This document shows positions 43,619 through 52,545 of a stretch of 64,000 nt of DNA, one piece after another. Origin of the DNA: Igneacidithiobacillus sp041146875 (lineage in GTDB: Bacteria; Pseudomonadota; Gammaproteobacteria; Acidithiobacillales; Acidithiobacillaceae); the NCBI RefSeq assembly GCF_041146875.1, contig NZ_JBFRXP010000013.1, positions 23,945 through 87,944 of the forward strand. Direction: 5' to 3'. Position 1 is the stretch's first letter; every line of letters starts with the position of its first letter. Both the position numbers and the translations under genes were made by a program. The notes beneath the pieces were generated by a model. It did not search any database, was not told the origin of the DNA, and was given only the letters and a program-made list of their open reading frames with translations.

Positions 43619-44395
43619 ATGCTCAATACGCAAGTCCAGAAGGGTATGGATCGTAATACGAAAAAGGGGGAGCGTTCGTTGCGGTTGTATCTCGCCCGTC
43701 ATCAGGACGAGGTAGAGGCAGCGCAACGCCTGCGTTACCGCGTGTTTAGTGCCGAGTATGGCGCGCAGCTTGGCGGTCCTCCTGGGGTCGATCAGGATGA
43801 ATATGACCCTTTCTGTGAGCACTTGATTGTTGAAGATGAGGTGCGGCAGGAGGTTGTTGGGACCTATCGCCTTTTCCTACCGGAGCAGGTAGCCAATGTT
43901 GGGCGCTACTATGCGCAGACGGAATTTGACCTATCTCGACCGCTAGCTCTTGGGTCGCGTGTCATGGAGCTGGGTCGTTCCTGCGTACATCCCGACTATC
44001 GCCAAGGAGCAGTGATCGTTCTCCTGTGGTCGGGTTTGGCTGAGGCCATGAGTATGTGGGAGATCGACCATCTCATGGGCTGTGCCAGCGTGCATAGCAC
44101 CGATGGTCCGGCGCTGGGTGCCCTGTACCGATCGTTGGAGCCGCAGATGGTACCAGTCGAGCAGCGAGTCTTTCCTTTGCGTCCCGTTCCCCAGTTTGAC
44201 ACGGCAGCCGAGGTCGCGCCGGTAGAACTTCCGGGCCTGTTGAAGGGCTATTTGCGAGCCGGTGTGCGTTTGGGTGGGGAACCCTACTGGGATCCGCAAT
44301 TTCACTGTGCTGATTTTTTTGTCTGGTGTGATTCACGACTCATTACCTCGCGTTATCAGCAGCGCTTTCTGGACCCCGTGGTCCAGGGCAAATGA
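43619..44395 (+). CDS. olsB: L-ornithine N-acyltransferase OlsB-like
   Basis: OlsB acylates the alpha-amino group of ornithine with a 3-hydroxyacyl-ACP, giving lyso-ornithine lipid. The 258 residues resemble the OlsB/GNAT-like family: AQRLRYRVFSAEYG, FCEHLIVED, VVGTYRLF, the FDLSRPL segment, MELGRSCVHPDYR and GCASVHSTDG. An autoinducer-synthase fold is the nearest alternative, but the partner gene and the Pho box favour ornithine lipid. AGGGAG precedes the ATG at 43619. The stop overlaps olsA (ATGA). Confidence 0.85.
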   Translation: MLNTQVQKGMDRNTKKGERSLRLYLARHQDEVEAAQRLRYRVFSAEYGAQLGGPPGVDQDEYDPFCEHLIVEDEVRQEVVGTYRLFLPEQVANVGRYYAQTEFDLSRPLALGSRVMELGRSCVHPDYRQGAVIVLLWSGLAEAMSMWEIDHLMGCASVHSTDGPALGALYRSLEPQMVPVEQRVFPLRPVPQFDTAAEVAPVELPGLLKGYLRAGVRLGGEPYWDPQFHCADFFVWCDSRLITSRYQQRFLDPVVQGK

Positions 44396-45312
44396 TCTTT
44401 CGCCGACGACGTAGTACTTTCTCTCGGCACGCGCAACTGATCCCTTATCCCAGCGACCGCATACTGCGGCGTAGCAAGCCTCGTTTTTATCGCCGTTTCT
44501 GGCGTGTGCCGGCACTGAGCCTGCATTTGGCCATCGCCTTTCCTTTGAGTTGGTGGTACTACGGGCGTGGCAGAGAAATAGATGTGCATGCGCTTGGCGT
44601 ATTCCGCTGGTGGTGCGGCGTAGCACTACGCATCTTGGGAATACGTTTGCGCGTGGCTGGCCCTCTGCCCCAGGCGCCGATGATGTTGGCGGCCAATCAT
44701 GTCTCTTATCTGGATATCTTGGCGCTAGCCGCAATACAGCCAGGGCAGTTTGTCGCCAAAAAAGAGATGGAGTCCTGGCCACTATTTGGCCGATTGGCGC
44801 GTCGGTTGGGGACCTTTTTTATTGATCGAGGCGACGCGAGGGCTAGTCAGCGTCTGCTAAAAGACGCCGCACAGGTGCTACGAGAAGGGCGCATCCTTAC
44901 GATCTTTCCTGAAGGGACGACGAGCGACGGCACGGACGTTGGGGATTTCTTCGCGGCGCCCTTCGAGACGGCGGTAACTGCGGAGACTATGGTCGTACCG
45001 GTCACCCTGCGTTACGAGGATGTTCTTCGTCCCGGGCATGCAGACCGTATCTGTCCATTTATTGGAGAGGATACCTTGGCGGGACACTTGTGGCGTCTCA
45101 CTGCCTCGGCGCCGCTCACCCTGCGCGTGCACTTCGGTATGCCATTATCGCCGCAGCTGGGACGGCGAGAACTTGCTAAAGAGACCCAGCGCCTCATTCG
45201 CGAGTCGTTACGGCGCATGGAAGAGGGCGCTGCCATTACCTGCCTGGATCCACATCGGCATCGTCTACGCGATGCCTGGGAGGCCTGGCGCCGCCGCGGT
45301 TCGTCACGTTGA
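44392..45312 (+). CDS. olsA: Lyso-ornithine lipid O-acyltransferase OlsA-like (PlsC family)
   Basis: A PlsC-fold acyltransferase of 306 residues. An N-terminal hydrophobic segment is followed by the NHVSYLD (HX4D-type) catalytic motif, GTFFIDR, and IFPEGTTSDG. OlsA adds the second, ester-linked acyl chain to lyso-ornithine lipid. It is coupled to olsB by an ATGA overlap and shares the Pho box. A 1-acylglycerol-3-phosphate acyltransferase role is possible by family but less likely here. It ends 16 bp before convergent hemE. Confidence 0.83.
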   Translation: MIFRRRRSTFSRHAQLIPYPSDRILRRSKPRFYRRFWRVPALSLHLAIAFPLSWWYYGRGREIDVHALGVFRWWCGVALRILGIRLRVAGPLPQAPMMLAANHVSYLDILALAAIQPGQFVAKKEMESWPLFGRLARRLGTFFIDRGDARASQRLLKDAAQVLREGRILTIFPEGTTSDGTDVGDFFAAPFETAVTAETMVVPVTLRYEDVLRPGHADRICPFIGEDTLAGHLWRLTASAPLTLRVHFGMPLSPQLGRRELAKETQRLIRESLRRMEEGAAITCLDPHRHRLRDAWEAWRRRGSSR

Positions 45313-45328
45313 CAAAAATCATCACTAA

Positions 45329-46411
45329 TCAATATTCTTCGTAGACGCTGTCGTTATTACAGCCATTCCAGGCATGCACGGTTTCTACCAAAAGCTCGAC
45401 GTTATCGATGGGCGTTTGCGGTGTGATGCCATGGCCGAGATTGAAAATATGCCCGGGTCGTCCAGCATTGGCGCAGAGAATTCGTTCGATTTCGGCGCGC
45501 AGCAGGGCAGATTGTCCATAGAGGGCAATGGGATCAAGATTGCCTTGCACCGCTACACTCTTGCCCAAACGCTTGCGCGCTGCGTTGATTTCGATGGTCC
45601 AGTCGAGCCCAATGACGTTGGCACCGCTGTTGGCCATCAGCTCCAACCAGTTGCTGCCACCCTTGCTAAAGACAATTATGGGCAAGTCTACGGATTCCGG
45701 CGCAGCGCGCAATCCGGCGATGACACGCTGCATTGGCGTAAAAGAGAAGCGGTGATAGGCGGGGGTACTCAGGGTGCCACCCCAGGTGTCAAAGAGCATC
45801 AGCGCTTGCGCACCCGCCGTCGCCTGAGCACGAAGATAGGCCACCAGTGCCTGCACCAGGCGGTCGAGAAGCTGTTCCAGACTTTCCGGATCGGAATAGA
45901 GCCAAGACTTCGCATGCAAAAAATCGCGGCTACCACGCCCCTCAATCATGTAACAGGCCAGGGTCCATGGGCTGCCAGCAAAGCCAATCAAGGGTACGCG
46001 GCCATCCAACTCGTGCCGAATGAGGCGCACGGCGTCCATGACATAACGCAGTTCCTGCTCAGGATCGGGCTGCCCCAGGCGTTGTAGATCGCTCGCTTGG
46101 CGCAAAGGGGATGAAAATACCGGACCCTCGCCTTCGAGAAAATCGAGCTCCATGCCCATGGCATGTGGCACGGTCAGGATATCGGAAAAGAGGATGGCGG
46201 CATCCAGATCAAAGCGCCGCAGGGGTTGCAGCGTCACCTCGCAGGCTAGCTCCGGGGTTTGGCAGAGTTTGAGGAAACCTGAGACTTGGGCGCGGGTGGC
46301 GCGGTATTCCGGCAGATAGCGTCCCGCCTGGCGCATCAACCAAACTGGCGTACGATCGACCTCCTGCCCACGGCAGGCACGCAAAAAACGTGTAGCTCTG
46401 GCGGCGCTCAT
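45329..46411 (-). CDS. hemE: Uroporphyrinogen decarboxylase
   Basis: HemE decarboxylates uroporphyrinogen III to coproporphyrinogen III for haem synthesis. It has 360 residues. The signature segments RTPVWLMRQAGRYLPEYR and IGFAGSPWTLACYM are present. The ATG at 46411 overlaps the gltD stop (ATGA); a GTG two codons earlier (46417) is also possible. Coupling to gltBD joins haem to glutamate metabolism, although haem precursors in this group derive from glutamyl-tRNA. Confidence 0.95.
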   Translation of the reverse strand: MSAARATRFLRACRGQEVDRTPVWLMRQAGRYLPEYRATRAQVSGFLKLCQTPELACEVTLQPLRRFDLDAAILFSDILTVPHAMGMELDFLEGEGPVFSSPLRQASDLQRLGQPDPEQELRYVMDAVRLIRHELDGRVPLIGFAGSPWTLACYMIEGRGSRDFLHAKSWLYSDPESLEQLLDRLVQALVAYLRAQATAGAQALMLFDTWGGTLSTPAYHRFSFTPMQRVIAGLRAAPESVDLPIIVFSKGGSNWLELMANSGANVIGLDWTIEINAARKRLGKSVAVQGNLDPIALYGQSALLRAEIERILCANAGRPGHIFNLGHGITPQTPIDNVELLVETVHAWNGCNNDSVYEEY

Positions 46412-47805
46412 GCGCACAAGAAGTCGAGCATGCCTTCGGCTGCTCGGCGCCCTTCGTCCACCGCCGTGACCACCAGATCCGAGCCACGGTGCATGTCACC
46501 ACCCACGAAGACCTTGGGATTGCTGGTCTGAAATTGTGCATTCGCAGTCACTCGGCCGATTTTGTCGGTAGCGATGCCAAATTCGTCAAACCAGGCGGCG
46601 GGGGAGGGGTCAAAACCAAAGGCGATAATCACCGCATCTGCCGCAAGGACTTCTTCGGAGCCGGGCACGACCTCGGGATAACGGCGGCCCTTGGCGTCTG
46701 CTTCTCCCAATTGCGTGCGCAGTACCTTGACGCCTTGCGGCCCGGTCTCGGCACTACCGACAACTTCCACGGGTTGACGATTGAAGAGAAACTTTACCCC
46801 TTCTTCGCGCGCGTTGGTGACTTCGCGACGGGAACCGGGCATGTTCTCTTCGTCGCGCCGGTAGGCGCAGCTCACTGCCGTTGCCCCCTGACGGATGGCG
46901 GTGCGCACGCAGTCCATGGCGGTATCTCCACCACCCAGAACCACCACGCGCTTGCCGGCTAGGTTGATGTGCGGATGCAGAGGATCGGGTAAGGCCATCA
47001 GATGGGAGATGTTGCCATTGAGGAAGTCCAATGCCTTGACTACCCCGGCCAGATCCTCGCCGGGGAAATGCCCCTGCTTGGCCTTGTAGGTTCCCATGCC
47101 AAGGAATACCGCATCAAAGTCGCGTAAAAGCTGCGCAAAGGGAATGTCCTTGCCCACCTCCTGCCCTAGCCGGAACTCGATGCCCATTTCTTGCAGGAGG
47201 TCGGCGCGCCTTGCGACCACTTCTTTTTCCAGCTTGAAGGGTGGGATGCCGAAGGTGAGCAAGCCGCCCACTGCAGGATAGCGATCGAAGACCACGACAT
47301 CGACGCCATTGCGATTGAGCACGTCAGCACAGCCCAGCCCAGCCGGGCCCGCGCCGACTACGGCAACCCGTTTTCCAAGTTTCTCTGCACTGGGTTGGGT
47401 GGGTTTCCAGCCGCGTGCCAGGGCCTCTTCGGTAATGAATCTTTCCAAGTTGCCGATGGTCACCGCGCCATAGTCTTCGTTGAGCGTACAGGCACCTTCG
47501 CAGAGGCGATCCTGGGGACAGATCCGGCCACAGATCTCGGGCAGGGTATTGGTGCTGTGGGAGAGCGTGGCGGCCTCTTCGATGCGATTTTCCACAATCA
47601 ACTGCAGCCAGTTGGGGATGTAGTTGTGCACTGGGCATTTCCACTCACAGTAAGGATTGCCGCAGTGCAGGCAGCGATCTGCCTGCAGGCGCGCACTATT
47701 GAGATCAAAGACCTCGTAGATCTCGCGGAATGCCTCGCGGCGCTCTTCTACCGGCAGTTTCTTCGGATCCTGCCGACCGTCTTCCAAAAACGCAAAATTA
47801 TTCAT
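46408..47805 (-). CDS. gltD: Glutamate synthase small subunit
   Basis: The NADPH-oxidising subunit of GOGAT, 465 residues. N-terminal cysteine clusters CLHCGNPYC..C and CGRICPQDRLC bind two 4Fe-4S centres. VVGAGPAGLGCA is the FAD site and VLGGGDTAMDC the NADPH site. The ATG at 47805 follows GAGGAA. An earlier in-frame start at 47856 would overlap gltB. It starts 26 bp after the gltB stop. Confidence 0.96.
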   Translation of the reverse strand: MNNFAFLEDGRQDPKKLPVEERREAFREIYEVFDLNSARLQADRCLHCGNPYCEWKCPVHNYIPNWLQLIVENRIEEAATLSHSTNTLPEICGRICPQDRLCEGACTLNEDYGAVTIGNLERFITEEALARGWKPTQPSAEKLGKRVAVVGAGPAGLGCADVLNRNGVDVVVFDRYPAVGGLLTFGIPPFKLEKEVVARRADLLQEMGIEFRLGQEVGKDIPFAQLLRDFDAVFLGMGTYKAKQGHFPGEDLAGVVKALDFLNGNISHLMALPDPLHPHINLAGKRVVVLGGGDTAMDCVRTAIRQGATAVSCAYRRDEENMPGSRREVTNAREEGVKFLFNRQPVEVVGSAETGPQGVKVLRTQLGEADAKGRRYPEVVPGSEEVLAADAVIIAFGFDPSPAAWFDEFGIATDKIGRVTANAQFQTSNPKVFVGGDMHRGSDLVVTAVDEGRRAAEGMLDFLCA

Positions 47806-47830
47806 GACAATTCCTCGCAGTGGGCAGGGA

Positions 47831-50800
47831 TCAACTGGCTTCTTCCAGCAACACATCGAGTTTGGCTGCCTTAGGCACCACTAGCCAAACTTGCGCGACG
47901 AAACGCGACCAATTGTGCAATAAGTCCTGGGCTAGCAAACTGCCTGTCCACTCTATATGTCGTTTCACATGGCGTTTTAATAAAACTTCATAGCCACGCA
48001 TGGACTCGGTGTCGATGCGATGGGCGTTGACCAACTCGCCGTTAACGCGGCTCGGAAACTGGCCATCAGCATCGCGGGCAAAGGCTAAGCCGCCGGTCAT
48101 GCCGGCGCCAAAGTTGAGTCCCACGCGGCCTAAGATAATGACCTGGCCACCAGTCATATACTCGCAAGCATGATCACCAGCGCCCTCGATTACGGCAATC
48201 GCTCCGGAATTGCGCACCGCAAAGCGCTCGCCTGCGCGGCCAGCGGCGTGCAGTATGCCGCCGGTGGCGCCATAGAGGCAGGTATTCCCGATGATGGCAG
48301 ATTCGGCAGCAACGTAGGGCGCTCCGTCTGGTGGAGCAATGATGATACGTCCGCCATTCATGGCCTTGCCCACATAGTCATTGGCGTCGCCGTGTAGCTG
48401 CAAGGTCATACCCTGTACCGAGAAGGCGCCAAAGGATTGCCCCGCAGTACCTTGCAATTCAACATGCACGCAATCGTCAGGCAAGCCAGCATTGCCATAA
48501 CGCTTGGCAATTTCACCGCCCAGACGCGCAGCTATCGAGCGATGGGTGTTCTGGATACGGTAGTGAAGGCGCGTCGGGATTTTCTCCTCCAGGGCCGGGC
48601 GGGCATCGGCGATGATCTGTTCGGCCAGTTCGCCGCGGTCGAAGGGCGGATTACGATCCTGCTGATGGGTGTTGTGATCAGCATTTTCCAAGGCGGCGTT
48701 ACCCAGCAGGGGGCGTAGATCCAAGGCGGCTTGCTTCTCGCTCTGCGCCTTGCCGATCTCGAGTAAGTCGCTCCGGCCAACCAGATCATCAAAACGACGA
48801 ATCCCGAGTTCGGCCATGATCTCCCGCGCCTCTTCGGCAACGAAACGGAAGTAGTTGATGACTAGTTCTGGCAGTCCCTTGAAATGCGTGCGCAGGGTCT
48901 CGTCCTGGGTGGCAACGCCGGTGGCGCAGTTATTTAGGTGACAAATACGTAGGTACTTGCAACCCAAGACAATCATTGGCGCGGTACCGAAGCCGAAGCT
49001 TTCGGCACCGAGCAGGGCGCCTTTCACCACGTCGAGACCGGTTTTGAAGCCACCATCGGCTTGCAGGCGCACGCGATGGCGCAGGAAGTTCTTGCGCAAG
49101 GTGACCTGGGTTTCGGCGAGACCCAGCTCCCAGGGAGCGCCCGCGTATTTGACGGAAGTTAGGGGGCTGGCACCGGTGCCGCCGTCGTAGCCAGCAATGG
49201 TGATGCGGTCGGCATAGGCCTTGGCTACCCCTGCTGCAACGGTTCCTACTCCGGCTTCAGAAACCAGTTTGACCGAGACGAAGGCGCCGGGATTGACCTG
49301 TTTGAGATCAAAAATGAGTTGCGCCAAATCTTCAATGGAATAGATGTCGTGATGGGGCGGAGGGCTGATCAACGCCACTCCCTCCTTGGCGTAGCGCAAG
49401 CGAGCGATGATGCCGCTGACCTTGTGGCCAGGCAACTGACCGCCTTCGCCAGGTTTGGCGCCCTGCGCAATCTTGATCTGTAGCTCCTCGGCATTTACCG
49501 CATATTCCGGCGTCACACCAAAGCGACCAGAGGCGATCTGCTTGATCTTGCTGACCTTGTTGTTGTGATAACGAAGTGGGTCCTCGCCGCCTTCACCCGA
49601 ATTGGAGCGACCACCAATGGTGTTCATGGCAATTGCCAGGGCTTCATGCGCTTCGGGGGAGAGGGCGCCGAGGGACATCGCAGCAGTATCGAAGCGCGGG
49701 GTAATGGCCTCGATGGGCTCTACTTCGTGCAGGGGGATGGCTTTCCCACCTCGTATCTGCAGCAGATCGCGGATATTGGTGATCGGTCGGCCGTTCACCA
49801 ACTCGGCAAAACTGCGGTAATCTTCCTGTCGCCCAGAACGGGTGGCGGCCTGCAGACTGGCAACCACGTCCGGATTGTAGGCGTGGTACTCGCCGCCGTG
49901 GATGTATTTCAGTTGCCCACCGGCACTCATACGCCGGTGCGGGCGCCAGGCATCTACCAACAAGCGCTGGACATCTGCTTCCAGGTGGCAGAAGTCCGCG
50001 CCCTCAATGCGGGTAACCGTGCCACGGAAGCAGCGCTCAACGACCCGTGAAGACAGCCCCAAGGCCTCGAAAAGCTGGCTGCTACGGTAGGATGCAAGGG
50101 TCGAAATCCCCATCTTGGACAGGATTTTGTATAGGCCCTTGTCGATGCCCTTCCGATAATTGGCCAAGGCCTTGGCTGTGCCGACGGGTTGGCTAAAGGC
50201 GCGGCGCTCGGCCAGGCTGCGCACAATGGCATAGGCTAGGTAGGGATAGATCGCCGTTGCACCGTAGCCGATCAGGGTGGCGAACTGGTGTGGATCACGG
50301 GCGTGGGCAGTGGCGACGAGAATGTTGCAACGCGTACGCAGGCCAGCATCAATCAGGGCATGGTGCACAGCACCCACGGCCATGAGGGCGGGAATGTAAA
50401 CCTGATCCCGCTGTAATGCGCTATCGTCGAGTACCAGAATTACAGAGCCGGCCTGTACGCCCGCCACAACCTCGGCACAGAGCGCAATGACCGCAGATTC
50501 CAGGTCGCTGCTGGCGTTGTAGCAGAGGGAGAAGGTTTGGGCGCGAAAAGCCGGTTCCGGGCGCGAAATCAGAGCCTGGAAGGCGGCATCGGAAAGTACC
50601 GGCGAATGCACCTCGATACGCCGCGCATACTCTGGACGCTCGGCAAAGAGATTGCTTTCGGTGCCCAAAATGGCGTTTAGCGACATGACCAGTGCTTCAC
50701 GCAGGGGATCGATGGGCGGATTGGTAACTTGCGCAAACTGTTGGCGGAAATAGTCGGCTAGGTGTCGAGGCTGGTTGGAGAGCACCGCCACTGGCGTATC

Positions 50801-52249
50801 ATCGCCCATGGAGCCAACCGCCTCCTGCCCACCCTCGGCAAGGATGCGAATGACTTGATCCTCTTCCTCCATGCTTACGCCAAAGGCCTTCTCCCAGGTG
50901 ATAAGATCTTTCACCGGACGCACAATTTCCGGTGCGTCGTCATCAACGTCCAGATGCTCGGCATATTTCGCCAGCCAGTCGCCGTAGGGGGCGCTGTTCT
51001 GGATGCGTATATCAATGCTGCGATTATCGAGGAGCTGGCCGTCACGCAGGTCTATCGCCAAGATCTGCCCCGGCCCCACCCGTCCTTGCGCCGTGACGTC
51101 CCGGTGGGAGTAGTCGAATACGCCAACTTCGGAGGCGATATTGATAATGCGATCCTTGGTGATAATGTAACGCGCCGGGCGTAGACCATTTCGATCCAAG
51201 GCGCAGACCGCCATTTGACCGGTATTGAGTACCAATCCGGCCGGACCGTCCCAAGCCTCCATACGCATGGAGTGGTATTCGTAGAAAGCGCGCAGTTCTG
51301 GCGCCATATTGGGGACGTTGTGCCAAGCGGGTGGAACGAGCAGGCGCAGGGCCTTGAAAAAATCCATACCGCCCTGCACCAGTAGCTCCAGCATGTTGTC
51401 GAGGCTGAAGGAGTCACTGCCACCGCCAACGGCGGGCAACACCTCGTCCATGGGCAGCAGATCGGACTGCAACAGGGGGGCACGGGCCCGCGCCCAGTTG
51501 CGATTGCCTTGGATGGTGTTTAGCTCACCATTGTGGGCAAGGACGCGGAAAGGTTGGCATAAACGCCATTCCGGCCAGGTGTTGGTGGAAAAACGTTGAT
51601 GATAACTGACTAGCGCCGAGGCAAAGCGTGGATCCCGCAGATCGGGGTAAAAGTCGGGCAGATGCTCGGGCATGACCAGCCCTTTGTAGCCAATTACGCG
51701 GCTGGAGCAGGTGACGGCAAAAAAATCGCTATCTGTAGCGCAACGTTTTTCTACGCGCCGGCGCAGGCGATAGCAGAGGCGCTCGAAGGCATCGTCATCC
51801 TGCTCGTCGCTGCCAAGAAACACTTGCGCGACACTGGGAAGGGTCTTGAGGGCTTCGTCCCCGCAGGCTTCGGCGACCGTAGGAACATCGCGCCAGCCGA
51901 ACAGGGCAAGCTGCAGGGCTTGTGCCTCTTCGGCGACGACCTTACGGATACCCTCCGCCCGCTTTGTGTCGCGGGGCAGAAAAAATTGGCCTACGGCAAA
52001 ACGGGCGGACAAGGTGATGCCCAATTCCGCCGTGACGGCACGAAAAAAATCCTGCGGCATCTGTATGAGCAGACCACAGCCATCCCCACTCTTACCATCG
52101 GCAGCGATGGCACCACGGTGCGTCAGGCGCGCCAGGGAAGTTATCGCAGTGGCTACGATGCTATGACTGGCTTGGTTGTCCATTTGGGCAATGAGACCAA
52201 AACCACAAGAATCGCGCTCAAAATCAGGGGAGTAGAGATTGTTTGTCAT
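47831..52249 (-). CDS. gltB: Glutamate synthase large subunit
   Basis: The glutaminase/synthase subunit of GOGAT, 1472 residues from the ATG at 52249. Cys15 in ERDSCGFGL becomes the N-terminal nucleophile after removal of a short propeptide. Next come the central FMN domain (SLGALSPEAHEALA, SGEGGED), the 3Fe-4S cysteines in CKYLRICHLNNCATG, and the C-terminal right-handed beta-helix (alternating Gly-rich G-rich repeats). An in-frame GTG at 52285 would lengthen the propeptide and is less likely. Confidence 0.96.
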   Translation of the reverse strand: MTNNLYSPDFERDSCGFGLIAQMDNQASHSIVATAITSLARLTHRGAIAADGKSGDGCGLLIQMPQDFFRAVTAELGITLSARFAVGQFFLPRDTKRAEGIRKVVAEEAQALQLALFGWRDVPTVAEACGDEALKTLPSVAQVFLGSDEQDDDAFERLCYRLRRRVEKRCATDSDFFAVTCSSRVIGYKGLVMPEHLPDFYPDLRDPRFASALVSYHQRFSTNTWPEWRLCQPFRVLAHNGELNTIQGNRNWARARAPLLQSDLLPMDEVLPAVGGGSDSFSLDNMLELLVQGGMDFFKALRLLVPPAWHNVPNMAPELRAFYEYHSMRMEAWDGPAGLVLNTGQMAVCALDRNGLRPARYIITKDRIINIASEVGVFDYSHRDVTAQGRVGPGQILAIDLRDGQLLDNRSIDIRIQNSAPYGDWLAKYAEHLDVDDDAPEIVRPVKDLITWEKAFGVSMEEEDQVIRILAEGGQEAVGSMGDDTPVAVLSNQPRHLADYFRQQFAQVTNPPIDPLREALVMSLNAILGTESNLFAERPEYARRIEVHSPVLSDAAFQALISRPEPAFRAQTFSLCYNASSDLESAVIALCAEVVAGVQAGSVILVLDDSALQRDQVYIPALMAVGAVHHALIDAGLRTRCNILVATAHARDPHQFATLIGYGATAIYPYLAYAIVRSLAERRAFSQPVGTAKALANYRKGIDKGLYKILSKMGISTLASYRSSQLFEALGLSSRVVERCFRGTVTRIEGADFCHLEADVQRLLVDAWRPHRRMSAGGQLKYIHGGEYHAYNPDVVASLQAATRSGRQEDYRSFAELVNGRPITNIRDLLQIRGGKAIPLHEVEPIEAITPRFDTAAMSLGALSPEAHEALAIAMNTIGGRSNSGEGGEDPLRYHNNKVSKIKQIASGRFGVTPEYAVNAEELQIKIAQGAKPGEGGQLPGHKVSGIIARLRYAKEGVALISPPPHHDIYSIEDLAQLIFDLKQVNPGAFVSVKLVSEAGVGTVAAGVAKAYADRITIAGYDGGTGASPLTSVKYAGAPWELGLAETQVTLRKNFLRHRVRLQADGGFKTGLDVVKGALLGAESFGFGTAPMIVLGCKYLRICHLNNCATGVATQDETLRTHFKGLPELVINYFRFVAEEAREIMAELGIRRFDDLVGRSDLLEIGKAQSEKQAALDLRPLLGNAALENADHNTHQQDRNPPFDRGELAEQIIADARPALEEKIPTRLHYRIQNTHRSIAARLGGEIAKRYGNAGLPDDCVHVELQGTAGQSFGAFSVQGMTLQLHGDANDYVGKAMNGGRIIIAPPDGAPYVAAESAIIGNTCLYGATGGILHAAGRAGERFAVRNSGAIAVIEGAGDHACEYMTGGQVIILGRVGLNFGAGMTGGLAFARDADGQFPSRVNGELVNAHRIDTESMRGYEVLLKRHVKRHIEWTGSLLAQDLLHNWSRFVAQVWLVVPKAAKLDVLLEEAS

Positions 52250-52302
52250 GCTGTCACCATCGGCCGGAATACGTTCCTCCGCCACATGGCGAAAGGGCTA
52301 CC

Positions 52303-52332
52303 ATTATAAGCTGCTGATGCAGCGGAAACCAA
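52303..52332 (-). promoter_or_regulatory. Sigma-70-type promoter of gltBD-hemE
   Basis: Read on the minus strand, TTGGTT (52332-52327) and a consensus TATAAT (52308-52303) are separated by 18 bp. This gives a leader of about 45 nt before the gltB ATG. The rest of the 296-bp gap up to the MFS gene shows no gene. Confidence 0.65.
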
Positions 52333-52545
52333 GACAAAGTTTTTGAATGTGCACCCCAGCAGATGGTTTGGGTGGACCATGTATACTGCTGCTGGCGGAA
52401 TATCTTGATGCTCCGGTGACGGTAACACCTTGAGGCAACGGCTGCAGTACAGCGTATAGGCGATGATCGTGCGCCAGCACGGCCAGACTGTGGCAGTTTC
52501 GTTTTCAGTTGAGAGATGTGATCAGTTTCCGGCGCTTCGTTACCA

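Noticed and set aside
45374..46087. 237-codon plus-strand frame inside hemE
   Set aside because: Antisense to conserved hemE, with no start signal or domain.
51662..52309. 215-codon plus-strand frame inside gltB
   Set aside because: It lies wholly antisense to conserved gltB sequence, and its product has no recognisable domain.
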